A stretch of DNA of 24,380 bases, taken from the NCBI GenBank assembly GCA_020025295.1, contig JAHHSJ010000027.1, positions 1 through 24,380 of the forward strand. Direction: 5' to 3'. Below, one piece after another: positions 15,494-24,359 of the stretch (position 1 is its first letter; each line of letters begins with the position of its first letter). The notes below the pieces were generated by a model. The model ran no database searches. It was not told the DNA's origin and saw only the letters and a list, made by a program, of their open reading frames with translations. The stretch comes from Oscillospiraceae bacterium. Lineage in GTDB: Bacteria > Bacillota > Clostridia > Oscillospirales > Oscillospiraceae. The position numbers and the translations under genes were made by a program.

Positions 15494-18400
15494 TTATATT
15501 CTGTCCTGCCGGACATTTTTCTTTCTCTTTCTGTCTGCCAACTCCATGCTGACATACAGCGCAATCAACATGACTCCCACCACATAGACGGTGCGCAGGC
15601 CCATACCGCCGGTTTCCGGCAGCGGATCGCTGAACCATGTCTTTTCATTGGTAATGGTGACCCCGTAATGGTACTGGTCGTGATATGTGATCTCTGTCTT
15701 GTATCCGCTCAGGGGATCTTCGGTGACAAAGTAGGTGTAATAGCACTTTTCCCCGTTTTCCGCCACATGATAGGCGGTATATTCGATCCCGCTCAGCACC
15801 TTTTCCCAGACATTCTGGGACAGGTAATCACTCTGATTCAAAACCACCTCTTGCCGGAAGGCTTCATCCTGCACCTCGGCTCCGCCGCAGGTGTAAGACC
15901 GGGTGATATACAGCCGAATTTCCGTCGGTCGGATTTCCTCACGGTCCTTCTTCCAGACCTTCTCGATGTTCAGCTGCACCGTATCCTTGCAGGGGTCCTG
16001 TATATCTCCGCCCGGTGTTTCCGGACCCGGTTCTGCCGGTCCGGACGGGGTGTTGTCCATCAGCACCGCCATAGCACCGTTTTCCATGTAAGCGTCCAAC
16101 TCTGCCGGAGCACTGCCCACACCCTGCAGTTCCGCTCCGGAGAGGTTTTCAAACTTCTCCGTCTTGCCCTTCTGCATATGGGTCATGGTATAGATGTTCC
16201 AATCCGCATTGCTTTCAAAGGCGCTCTGCAGGATTTGGCTGTTACCGCCCAGAATGTGGTCCAGCGCCGGGTTGGGGCTTCGGTAAATACGGAACTGATT
16301 GCCTTTGCCCTCAATTCCTTCCACCGTATTGAAGCTGTACGAGGAGTCCAGCGTGGTAGTTCCGGTAAACGGGCCGGTTTTCTGCTCCGTGCCACGGATA
16401 ACATCGGCGAGAATCATCTGATTCTCCTGCATGAGTGCTTCATGGTTCAAGCCCACAAAGCCGCCGGCATAGCCGTTCTGTCCCGCTCCGTTGGCATCAT
16501 TTCCGGCGCCGCCGCCGTACACATCATAGCCCGTTTCCGTGCCTGTGACGGTGCAGCGGTCGATCCGGGTGCGGTTGGCCTTAATCAGAGAGAGGCGTAC
16601 CTCATTCCGGAGTTCCTTATCATCGGTAATGGAACCGTCCGGGGCACAGTTGACTTCGATCTTGCTGTCGCCGATGTAGATTGTGGCAAGGTGCTGTCCC
16701 TTGGCAAGGGCAATCTTAATATTCAGCCCCAGCAGATTCACATGGATCAGCTCTCCATCGTACAGAGCGCCCACCGTGATAATCCCCAGATTGATTTTGA
16801 TGAGCTTACCCTGTTCCAGCTTTTCCACCCACAGCGCCTTCAACAGACGGTTGACCAAACCCAGAAGCAGGTTCACCACCGGGGAATCTAATTTAATGTC
16901 CGCCAGATAGGCAAAGGTGGTCTCACCGGCATAGCCGCCGGCGATTTCTCCGCTTGCCACCTGAGCGAGATTGGTAATGCGGTTATCCGACATACGCGCC
17001 AGATCGGCAAAGCCCACAAAGCCGCCGCAAATCTCGGATTTGTCCACAGCATCCAGCGTGTTGTGGCTGCGCACCGTAAATCCCGCCGGGATACCGGACG
17101 CCTCGCTCCGGTCCACATGGGCGCCGAACACATCCAGCACACCGGCACCGACGCTGGCTACCTTGTCAAAGATGCCCAGTGAATCCACATCCACCACGCC
17201 GCTCTTGCCCAGATGCCCCACAAAACCGCCGGTGTAGTTCATGCCCTCCACCGTTCTCAGGTTGGTCACCTTGCAATCCTTGGCCGAGCCGTCCAGCATG
17301 GTTCCGCCAAAGCCACCGGCGTTGCCGGTGTAGACGGGATCATTCACATAGCCCAGCTTTTTGGCGTCCCGGGCATGGACTTCCAGACCCGACTGCGCCG
17401 TACCGGACACATCAGAGAAGTAAATAAAGGTGCGGAAGGCGTCCATCACATCCAGCGAGCCCAGCTTCAGCAGAGAGCCCAGAATGCTGGTCTCTCCACC
17501 GCCGGAAATCTCCGCAACTGCGGACACATCCGCCAGTCCGAAGAAGCCTCCGGCGTGTTCGCCACCGGTGACACTGCGCAGATCATACACATGGGCTCCG
17601 TTTTCCTGATCTTTTGCCGTTCCGACAACGGCTCCCCGAATTTCTCCGGCAAAACCGCCCACCGCCTTGGCATACCGGGTGCTGGCCGCTCCGTCGGAGT
17701 ACATACCATTCACCGCAATGCCATACTGGTCCCAAGCCCGCACATCACAGGCCCGGAGGGTGGACATGGTGGCATTCAGCACACTGAGCAGGTCGCCCGG
17801 CGTGCCGATGACCTTCTGGAGCAGTCCGCCAAGCAAGCCACTGCTGCTGGCGGTATCCAGAGCCGCCGCACTGCCCGGCTCAACCAGTCCTACAAAGCCG
17901 CCCACGGCGTTCGTGCCGTCCACCTTTCTCAGGTTGGCGGTAAAGCAGCGGTTGTTCTGAGGATTCGGCGCCGCATCCGTTGCGGAACGGGCGTTGGGTG
18001 GTGTCCAGTTGCCCCAGATCTGTCCGCCCAGCACATGCCCGGCGAAACCACCGGCATAGCCGGCCTTTTCCACCGTTCCAGCGGCAGGATCTCCGGGCAA
18101 GCCCGTGGCTTTGACCCGCATACCGGACTGATAGCCCGTAACATCGGAATTTCGAATCACCGGTACGAAGGTCTGCACCGCACCGATGGAGCCGGTCAAA
18201 TCAAGGCCCAGCAGGCTGACCTTGCCCACTTCTGCCACACCGTCGGTGAACAGCTCACCGGCAAAGCCACCGGCACTCTTGTAGGCACTGACCTCCATCA
18301 CATCCCAAGCATGGGCCTCGGTGACCACACCGCCGAACATCGTTCCGGCATAGCCGCCGGCCGTGCCGGTCTGCATTTTCTGATTTCCCACTGCTGTGCG

Positions 18401-21400
18401 TCCTGCCTTGACCCGATAGCCATAGGCATACTTTTGAATGAGGGCGTCTAACTCTTGCTGACTCCCCACCGGGATCGTGGGGAACTGGTTTCCGTATACG
18501 CCGTTCTTACCCACAGCGTCCACCCATCCATTCCAGGTTTCCACATCCAGTTTCCGCAGGGGACCATAGGTGGCGGTGTTGGTTTCCGTGGGATAAACCG
18601 CACCCAGCAGACTGAGCACATTGCTGGTTTCGATTAGGCCAAACAGCACCTCCAGATGTCCGGTGCCCGCCAGATCAGCATTTTCCATCACGCCGGTAAA
18701 GCCACCGGCGGATTCGCCGCCATAGACCGACCGCAAGCGGATGACAGCGTTTTCCATATGAGTACCCTGAATTCGACCGCCGTGGTTGTAGCCGGCATAG
18801 CCGCCTGCCAAGCCCCGGACCACCTTGTTATCCGTAAAGCCATCGGCACGCACCGCTCCGCCGCAGGGCACAGCACAGGTCTGGCAGTCCTCCACCACCG
18901 GGATGAACGCCTGCACCAGATTGGCCACGCTGTCCTTGATGTTGACAATTCCGTTCAAAATACTGGAATGATCCAGCACCGAAGCCACATCGCCCGGCTC
19001 CATCATGCCCACATAGCCGCCGGCCATTTCCCGACCGATGATGTAGGCAAACTGGTCCACATGGCTTCTGCGGATGACCGCACCGGACATCTGTCCGGCA
19101 AAGCCGCCCGCTTTACCGATGGTGCTTCCGGTGACGTCGGTTCCATCCGCCAACACGGAGAAACCGCCGATGCTGCCGGTGACGCTGGAATCTTCAATGA
19201 CGGAATAAACTGCATTGATTGCGTCTAGCACATTGCCCAGCTGAATAGCTCCGCCCAGCAGGCTGAGTCCGCCGCCAACGGCAGCTGCCGAGTCGATATT
19301 GACGCAGCCGATATAACCACCGGCATATCTGCCGCCCTGCACCGCATATTCGGACCGGGTTTCATTGAAATAATTGCTTCCGTCGGCAGATTCCAGTGCA
19401 TCCGCCGGAGGAGTCACACGGGTGTGCTTCAGCGTATCCACATTGGACGCTTTGATCTGCACGCCGCTGCCATAGCCGATAAAGCCGCCGGCACTGCTGT
19501 CCTTGTCCGTGGCTTTGACGGTATATCCGCCTTCGGCCGACTGCACACCTGCCGATTCGATTGCCGGCACATAGACATTCAGCACACCCAGCAGGTTGTT
19601 GAGGTTCAGGTTGAGGACGCCGCTGAGAAGCTTGAGCCCATCGGTGGACGCAGCTGCGCCGGCATCCACTCTGCCGCCAAACCCTCCGGCATACGCTTCG
19701 CCCAGCACCTGTTCCAGACCCTGCACCACAACGGGTGATGCAAGTCCGGTTCCCGTGACCTTGCCGCTCTGCATTTCACCCACAAAGCCGCCGGCGTACT
19801 GCCCCTCTACCTGAGGGAGCCCATCGCCGGGCGCAAATGTGACCGCAGAATCGGTATAGGTGGGCAGCAGATAGGGCAGCAGATTCAGCAGGGAATTGAC
19901 TTCCAGAATACCCGGCAGCTTCAGCGTGCCGTCTGCCTCCTCCTGAGCCAGTCCTGCAAGGCCGCCCGTGTGGGAGCGGCCCACAAAGCCGCCAGCATAG
20001 CTGCCCTTGTTGGCAGGATGTGCCGCCGACACCCGTTTCAGTCCATGCACGGCGGCGTTCGTCACTGAGATGCCCACGGCTTCCGCCGCAAAGCCGCCGG
20101 CGATGATCGCTTCTCCGTCATCCAGAGCCGCATTGCCGTTGGCTGCCACCGTAAAGACGGTTCCTTCCGGATTGAGCTGAACGTTGCTGACGGTGACTCG
20201 GATGCCATCCGCCAGAGAGAGTACATTGTTGATTTTCACAAGGCCGAGGACATTCAGACCTCCGGTGGACGCAAGGCCGGACACACCGGCTCTGCCGGCA
20301 AAGCCACCGGCATAGTTTCCGGACTCCACCTTGGTCAGGCCATGCACATCGACCTGATCTGCTTTGCCGCCCAGCATCAGTCCTGCACCGCCGGCAGCGT
20401 ACTTCTTCGTCGCCGACACCACAAGACCATTGCCCTCGACGGACACATTCTGCACCGCAAAGGGGATATACCGTCCCACACCCACGGTGTTGTTCAAAAC
20501 ACCGATCGCATCCGCCGTGGACAGGCTTCCCGCAATGCCGCCGGCAAAGCGTTCCGCCGTGACCGCAGAAAGTCCGCTGACCTTGCTGCCACCGGTGATT
20601 TTTACACCGTCGCCTTGTCCGATCAGGCCTCCGGCGTAGTCCAGCGTACTGGTCACGCCCAAAGAACTGCCCTGCACGGAGCAGTTTTGCAGCTTAGAGG
20701 GTTGGGCACCGCTGAGGGAGAGCAGCACATTCACTTTTGCATCATTTCCAGAGGCAAGCAGCTTGGAAAGCAGCTTAGATACAGATTCCAGCAGCGTTTT
20801 GCGTTTTTCATCCTCGCCGCCTACGGCGAGTCCGTAGCCAATGGTGGCTCTGCCGGCAAATCCGCCGGCGTACTTCCCTGCTGCCACCGACTGTAAGCCG
20901 GTCACGGTGCAGTTCGTGCTGCTGCCGTCAGCCATGATACCGTTAAAGCCGCCGGCATAGCAGTCGGCTGCCGATACCCGGAGCACCGTGCTGTTGACGA
21001 GACAGTCCGTCTGGGCGGAGCTGATGTCCACCATACTGACATCCACGCCCAAATCGTTCAGCAGGCCCTTCAGCACTGCGTCACGCTCAATTCCGGCAAA
21101 ACCGCCGGCGCCTACCTTGGCTTCCACCTGCTGCAATCCGCTGACGGAGCAGTGGTCAATCTTGGTTCCCGTCTGGACGCCCACAAAGCCGCCGGTGTAA
21201 TCCACCGTGCTGCTGCCGATGGTTCCGTTCGCCATAGACACGCTGCAGCCGGTCATCGTCGGGTTATGATAGCCGATGGGCACCAGCTGTCCCAGCGGCA
21301 CATCGTTTTGGAGCAGAATGGTAATCAGGTCACCCAGTCCCACACCGGGGATCAGGTTCAGCAGAGTGGACAGGATTTTTACCAAATCGCCGGCCAAGCC

Positions 21401-23530
21401 GGAAATCGGTCCGTATTGGGCTTCGCCTTCGGTGTAGCCTACAAAGCCGCCCACCATGCCCTTGAGACTGGTCACGCTGGCATCGGTCACGGTGCAGTTT
21501 TCCACTCTCACATCACCGACAATTCTGCCTGCAAAGCTGCCGGTGGCAAAAATATCCGGGCTGCCCTGCTTCAAAGTCAGCAGCTCTTTAATGACCTGAC
21601 CCAGATTCAGATTTCCAATGATGGGCAGCAGCGCAGTGATGCCGCCGATAATGCCGCCCAACAGACCGCCCAGCAATCCCAAAAGACCTTCCACCAGAGA
21701 ATCCGGTGTCTTGTCCACCTTGGTGAAGCCGTTGTTCACTGTCACCCGGCTGAGGTTCAGGTCGCGAACCACCGTGGTTCCCTTGGACTGGAGCATCGTA
21801 CCGGAGGCATCATGGACATACTGGTTTCCGATGGTCCCGAAGAAACCAACGCCGCTGTCCTTTTCCAAATCCAGCGCACCTTGGGTTTGAATCTGCACAT
21901 TGCTGATGGTAGGCGCAGCACCTTCCACCATGTTCAGCCGTCCCTCCATAGAGCCAGTCAAAAGGATGGGCTTCCACGGATCGTCCTGCCCGTTGGAGAA
22001 AGTTCCGGTGGACGACAAATCAATATCTCGGAATATAATATAGTTAGAAGTGGAGGAATATTTCAGATTTTTGTATTCTTGCTCCAGCTCTCGGAAGGTC
22101 TTGTACTCTCTTCTTCCGGAGCCAATCGACACATTAGGGGTTCCTTCCTCCTTCAAGCCGACAATTTCCTGACCTCCGAACAGCAGGTCGACTACACCGC
22201 TCAAAACACCGCCGACAATGCCGACCACTGCACTCAGCAGGCCGTCCGGATCACCCCAGTTGGGGTTCATTAGCTTCGTGGGTCGGGGATTCTGGGCCAT
22301 ATACTGAAAGGCCCGGGTTTTCTGCTCAATATCCGAATAGCGGACATCGGTTTCGTCAATATTACTCAGGTTGAAATCAGCATCGCCCGGATAATAGGGG
22401 ATCAGCTTGTGGCTGAGAGGAATTCCCAGCAGCTTGAACTGGGTTCGTAGGAACAGCATGGGCGCCACCTGCTGATCGGTGCCGATGGCACGAAGCTGCT
22501 GCTCATTGCCGATGAGAATGTATTTTTCCCCATTGATTTCCGTATAAACCTGACCCACATGGACACGGCCGCCCTTTTGATCCACTGTTGTGGTGCCGAG
22601 TCTAACTTCCTGCGCCTTCAGCGGCGGCATCTGCTCCGTGAAGGTGCTGGACAGCACATATCGGTGCTGCTTGCTGTAAGTCAGGTACTGCTGTGCCGCA
22701 TCCGGGCTGTCGTTCGCCGGTGTTCCGCCGGGATAGACCAGTGTGCCCATGCCGAAATCCGACGCAATGGCGTCGCCCGACATGACAGGTTCCGTTTCCG
22801 AGTCCTCCCCGGAAATGGTCAGCAGCTGATAGTTATGAAACACAGAAATCGTGTCCGTGCTCTCGTCATAGAGCGGCGGATTCTCCGCTGCCGGGGCTGC
22901 CTGAAAACTGCCGGTAAAATGCTCCGGCAAGGTCCAAAGGTGTCCGGTGTCCAGCGGAATATCATTCATCAGCATATATTGGCCATCCAGACCATAGGTG
23001 ATCGGCGTTTCTCGATCCAGCACCGGAGTGCCCTGTCCGAATTCGTGTTCCAACGAATCCTTTGCAGTCACCGGCTGTCCGGTTCCGATGGCATTCAGCT
23101 GAGAAAGGTTATAAATTTTGATGATTCCGTTCTCGTAGACAGCAGAATCGTCCACGCTGCTTTGCTCAGAGGTAACCGTGGCAGAGTCCTCTGTGGGCTG
23201 TGTTGCAGTAGTCTCTCCCTCCGTTTGAGCTGGTTGTGAGTCCGTGGTTTCAGCCGCTGACAACTCCGGATTCGCCTGCTCCGTAGGGGCAGACCCGACC
23301 TGTTCAGAGGCGGCCTCACATGGGTCCGTTGCCGGAACCATATCCTCTTCAAACACCGCCTCCGTATGGGAACCGAGGGAATCCTCTCCCGTCTGCACCA
23401 CAGTGCTGCCGGGAGGTTCTATGGTGCCATCCCCTTCCGCATACACAGGGAATGGACGCAGCGCCATAGCAAACAACAGCACCCACGCTATCACTCGATT
23501 TGAAGTTTTCCGGTTTATACTCTTACGCAC
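15494..23530 (-). CDS. Giant repeat-rich LPETG-anchored adhesin (2678 residues), pilus B tip protein
   Basis: A very large surface protein. The signal peptide is at 1-31 (ends FPVYA), followed by an acidic Thr/Ser/Gln-rich region to about 125. QLNAIGT at about 142 and QLRAIGT at about 342 are the short motif often found ahead of GLUG-type repeats. Residues about 690-2360 hold roughly thirty copies of a glycine motif like YAGGFAG, alternating with Leu-rich hydrophobic segments ending in VxPVIxxSxV-like strands. This suggests a long beta-solenoid of GLUG-like type. A Cna-B domain lies at about 2518-2630 (LNIEKVWKKD to VTITNEKTW), followed by LPETG (2637-2641), a membrane helix and a basic tail. 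The start is GTG at 23530 with GAGAGG upstream. It replaces the VWA protein as the first large gene of the pilus operon, so it is probably the tip adhesin; the ligand is unknown. Confidence 0.9.
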   Translation of the reverse strand: MRKSINRKTSNRVIAWVLLFAMALRPFPVYAEGDGTIEPPGSTVVQTGEDSLGSHTEAVFEEDMVPATDPCEAASEQVGSAPTEQANPELSAAETTDSQPAQTEGETTATQPTEDSATVTSEQSSVDDSAVYENGIIKIYNLSQLNAIGTGQPVTAKDSLEHEFGQGTPVLDRETPITYGLDGQYMLMNDIPLDTGHLWTLPEHFTGSFQAAPAAENPPLYDESTDTISVFHNYQLLTISGEDSETEPVMSGDAIASDFGMGTLVYPGGTPANDSPDAAQQYLTYSKQHRYVLSSTFTEQMPPLKAQEVRLGTTTVDQKGGRVHVGQVYTEINGEKYILIGNEQQLRAIGTDQQVAPMLFLRTQFKLLGIPLSHKLIPYYPGDADFNLSNIDETDVRYSDIEQKTRAFQYMAQNPRPTKLMNPNWGDPDGLLSAVVGIVGGVLSGVVDLLFGGQEIVGLKEEGTPNVSIGSGRREYKTFRELEQEYKNLKYSSTSNYIIFRDIDLSSTGTFSNGQDDPWKPILLTGSMEGRLNMVEGAAPTISNVQIQTQGALDLEKDSGVGFFGTIGNQYVHDASGTMLQSKGTTVVRDLNLSRVTVNNGFTKVDKTPDSLVEGLLGLLGGLLGGIIGGITALLPIIGNLNLGQVIKELLTLKQGSPDIFATGSFAGRIVGDVRVENCTVTDASVTSLKGMVGGFVGYTEGEAQYGPISGLAGDLVKILSTLLNLIPGVGLGDLITILLQNDVPLGQLVPIGYHNPTMTGCSVSMANGTIGSSTVDYTGGFVGVQTGTKIDHCSVSGLQQVEAKVGAGGFAGIERDAVLKGLLNDLGVDVSMVDISSAQTDCLVNSTVLRVSAADCYAGGFNGIMADGSSTNCTVTGLQSVAAGKYAGGFAGRATIGYGLAVGGEDEKRKTLLESVSKLLSKLLASGNDAKVNVLLSLSGAQPSKLQNCSVQGSSLGVTSTLDYAGGLIGQGDGVKITGGSKVSGLSAVTAERFAGGIAGSLSTADAIGVLNNTVGVGRYIPFAVQNVSVEGNGLVVSATKKYAAGGAGLMLGGKADQVDVHGLTKVESGNYAGGFAGRAGVSGLASTGGLNVLGLVKINNVLSLADGIRVTVSNVQLNPEGTVFTVAANGNAALDDGEAIIAGGFAAEAVGISVTNAAVHGLKRVSAAHPANKGSYAGGFVGRSHTGGLAGLAQEEADGTLKLPGILEVNSLLNLLPYLLPTYTDSAVTFAPGDGLPQVEGQYAGGFVGEMQSGKVTGTGLASPVVVQGLEQVLGEAYAGGFGGRVDAGAAASTDGLKLLSGVLNLNLNNLLGVLNVYVPAIESAGVQSAEGGYTVKATDKDSSAGGFIGYGSGVQIKASNVDTLKHTRVTPPADALESADGSNYFNETRSEYAVQGGRYAGGYIGCVNIDSAAAVGGGLSLLGGAIQLGNVLDAINAVYSVIEDSSVTGSIGGFSVLADGTDVTGSTIGKAGGFAGQMSGAVIRRSHVDQFAYIIGREMAGGYVGMMEPGDVASVLDHSSILNGIVNIKDSVANLVQAFIPVVEDCQTCAVPCGGAVRADGFTDNKVVRGLAGGYAGYNHGGRIQGTHMENAVIRLRSVYGGESAGGFTGVMENADLAGTGHLEVLFGLIETSNVLSLLGAVYPTETNTATYGPLRKLDVETWNGWVDAVGKNGVYGNQFPTIPVGSQQELDALIQKYAYGYRVKAGRTAVGNQKMQTGTAGGYAGTMFGGVVTEAHAWDVMEVSAYKSAGGFAGELFTDGVAEVGKVSLLGLDLTGSIGAVQTFVPVIRNSDVTGYQSGMRVKATGLPGDPAAGTVEKAGYAGGFAGHVLGGQIWGNWTPPNARSATDAAPNPQNNRCFTANLRKVDGTNAVGGFVGLVEPGSAAALDTASSSGLLGGLLQKVIGTPGDLLSVLNATMSTLRACDVRAWDQYGIAVNGMYSDGAASTRYAKAVGGFAGEIRGAVVGTAKDQENGAHVYDLRSVTGGEHAGGFFGLADVSAVAEISGGGETSILGSLLKLGSLDVMDAFRTFIYFSDVSGTAQSGLEVHARDAKKLGYVNDPVYTGNAGGFGGTMLDGSAKDCKVTNLRTVEGMNYTGGFVGHLGKSGVVDVDSLGIFDKVASVGAGVLDVFGAHVDRSEASGIPAGFTVRSHNTLDAVDKSEICGGFVGFADLARMSDNRITNLAQVASGEIAGGYAGETTFAYLADIKLDSPVVNLLLGLVNRLLKALWVEKLEQGKLIKINLGIITVGALYDGELIHVNLLGLNIKIALAKGQHLATIYIGDSKIEVNCAPDGSITDDKELRNEVRLSLIKANRTRIDRCTVTGTETGYDVYGGGAGNDANGAGQNGYAGGFVGLNHEALMQENQMILADVIRGTEQKTGPFTGTTTLDSSYSFNTVEGIEGKGNQFRIYRSPNPALDHILGGNSQILQSAFESNADWNIYTMTHMQKGKTEKFENLSGAELQGVGSAPAELDAYMENGAMAVLMDNTPSGPAEPGPETPGGDIQDPCKDTVQLNIEKVWKKDREEIRPTEIRLYITRSYTCGGAEVQDEAFRQEVVLNQSDYLSQNVWEKVLSGIEYTAYHVAENGEKCYYTYFVTEDPLSGYKTEITYHDQYHYGVTITNEKTWFSDPLPETGGMGLRTVYVVGVMLIALYVSMELADRKRKKNVRQDRI

Positions 23531-23587
23531 AAAACCAACCTCTCATTTTCCTTCGTCCGCCACTATTTTTTCGCAGTTCGTTCTGCC

Positions 23588-24016
23588 TTACGGAGCGTCT
23601 TCCCCGTATTGTTCCACAATTTCCTGCAGGGTCATAGAAAGCCATTGCTTCATAATCTGCTTTTCCATATCACGATAATAATTCCACATCGTTTCCATAT
23701 CCGCTTTGCTTTCTTTGCATATATTCTCATCACGGGAACTGTCGTGACTAATGATCGACGGCTGTGTGATCCTCAACACATCCAACACCCGGATTTGGTT
23801 CATTCCTCGGCACAGCCGATAACCCCCATTGGGTCCCGAAACCGACTGAACGAGTCCATCCTCCCGCATTCGAGTCAGCACCTTGATCAGGTACTTTTGA
23901 GGAATTTTGTTTTCTTCCGATAGCCGTTTTGCAGTGCATCCGTTTTGATGCCTGTTCAAGCTGAATATAATACGAAACGCATAGGAAACAGTCATATTTA
24001 CATACACATCAAGCAT
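23588..24016 (-). CDS. Rrf2-family transcriptional regulator
   Basis: A 142-residue winged-helix regulator. The helix-turn-helix region TAKRLSEENKIPQKYLIKVL and the wing SGPNGGYRL are typical of Rrf2 proteins (IscR, NsrR, CymR). The iron-sulphur members carry three cysteines between about residues 90 and 110; here only one (ENICKES) lies there, so a cluster of the usual type is unlikely and another signal must be sensed. The start is uncertain: the ATG at 24016 has GGGAAGGA touching it, the GTG at 24007 would have that site at 9 bases, and the ATG at 23995 best matches family length. It lies 57 bp upstream of the giant adhesin on the same strand with no terminator or clear promoter between. 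It is therefore likely the first gene of pilus operon B and its regulator, probably autoregulated through the palindrome at 24029. Confidence 0.9.
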   Translation of the reverse strand: MLDVYVNMTVSYAFRIIFSLNRHQNGCTAKRLSEENKIPQKYLIKVLTRMREDGLVQSVSGPNGGYRLCRGMNQIRVLDVLRITQPSIISHDSSRDENICKESKADMETMWNYYRDMEKQIMKQWLSMTLQEIVEQYGEDAP

Positions 24017-24028
24017 TCCTTCCCATCA

Positions 24029-24055
24029 AATTCTTTACCTCAGAGGTAAAGAATT
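24029..24055. promoter_or_regulatory. Perfect 13-bp palindrome before the Rrf2 gene, candidate operator
   Basis: AATTCTTTACCTC, one base, GAGGTAAAGAATT: 13-bp perfect arms, 12 bases before the ATG at 24016. Rrf2 proteins bind dyads of this size, so autoregulation is likely. It lies about 80-100 bases after the predicted transcription start, so it could block elongation or act as an RNA hairpin just before the ribosome site. Confidence 0.7.
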
Positions 24056-24113
24056 AGCGCAAAAAAAAATTGCACATGACGGTTTCCCGCTGTTCAATCT
24101 TTCTTTCTGCCAT
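24054..24113 (-). CDS. Possible 19-codon leader peptide before the Rrf2 gene
   Basis: ATG at 24113, reading MAERKIEQRETVMCNFFLR, then TAA. It lies inside the predicted leader mRNA and its stop overlaps the last base of the palindrome. It includes a run of nine T, a possible slippage point. The upstream AGAAGAG is only a weak ribosome site. It may be a regulatory upstream ORF or chance. Confidence 0.28.
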   Translation of the reverse strand: MAERKIEQRETVMCNFFLR

Positions 24114-24139
24114 GTTCGACACTCTTCTATACATTTTTC

Positions 24140-24168
24140 ATTATATTCAGTATGTACTACACTGTCAA
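24140..24168 (-). promoter_or_regulatory. Consensus sigma-A promoter of the Rrf2/pilus B operon
   Basis: On the minus strand TTGACA (24168-24163), 17 bp, TATAAT (24145-24140): an exact match to consensus with ideal spacing. The start would be near 24133, giving a leader of about 115 bases that carries the possible leader peptide and the palindrome. So strong a promoter in front of surface-protein genes implies tight repression. Confidence 0.88.
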
Positions 24169-24184
24169 GTTCACATATTTTATT

Positions 24185-24250
24185 CTGTAAACTATTCTAA
24201 GTTCGAATGATTCATTTTTGAAATTGTTTACAGATTGCACAATCGAACTT
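24185..24250. repeat. Two interleaved inverted repeats upstream of the Rrf2 promoter
   Basis: CTGTAAAC (24185-24192) matches GTTTACAG (24226-24233), and AAGTTCGA (24199-24206) matches TCGAACTT (24243-24250). The arms alternate, left-left-right-right, which as RNA would be a pseudoknot layout and as DNA two overlapping binding dyads. The region is AT-rich, shows no gene, and lies 17-82 bases upstream of the -35. Confidence 0.6.
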
Positions 24251-24279
24251 TCGCTATTTTTACATTGCAAAAGAAAAAC

Positions 24280-24312
24280 GCTCTGACGCAGGTACGAATC
24301 CCACCTCAGAGC
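24280..24312 (-). terminator. Second minus-strand terminator at the right end
   Basis: GCTCTGA and TCAGAGC form a 7-bp stem with a 19-base loop, followed on the minus strand by GTTTTTCTTTT. It backs up the terminator at 24332-24359. Confidence 0.6.
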
Positions 24313-24331
24313 AGACCGCAAAACAAAAGAA

Positions 24332-24359
24332 AAAGCGGTCAGAATAATCTGACCGCTTT
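24332..24359 (-). terminator. Minus-strand terminator of a gene beyond the right edge
   Basis: AAAGCGGTCAGA and its complement form a 12-bp stem with a four-base loop, followed on the minus strand by TTCTTTTGTTTTG after the last T of the stem. The gene it serves lies to the right, outside the window. It isolates the Rrf2/pilus B promoter from upstream transcription. Confidence 0.82.

Noticed and set aside
13814..16891. 1025-codon open frame on the plus strand
   Set aside because: It is antisense to the operon B sortase, backbone pilin and adhesin. Its length reflects codon bias of those genes; the translation has no signal, domain or ribosome site, and the opposite-strand proteins are unmistakable.
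16450..21470. CRISPR-like recurrence of GCCGCCGGC
   Set aside because: The copies are irregularly spaced, vary in sequence and stay in frame; they are the codons of the glycine repeat motif of the adhesin.
24288..24312. tRNA-like T-arm and acceptor (GGTACGAATCCCACC then TCAGAGC)
   Set aside because: The matching GCTCTGA lies only 19 bases away, with no room for D and anticodon arms; the structure is a minus-strand hairpin followed by a T-rich tail.
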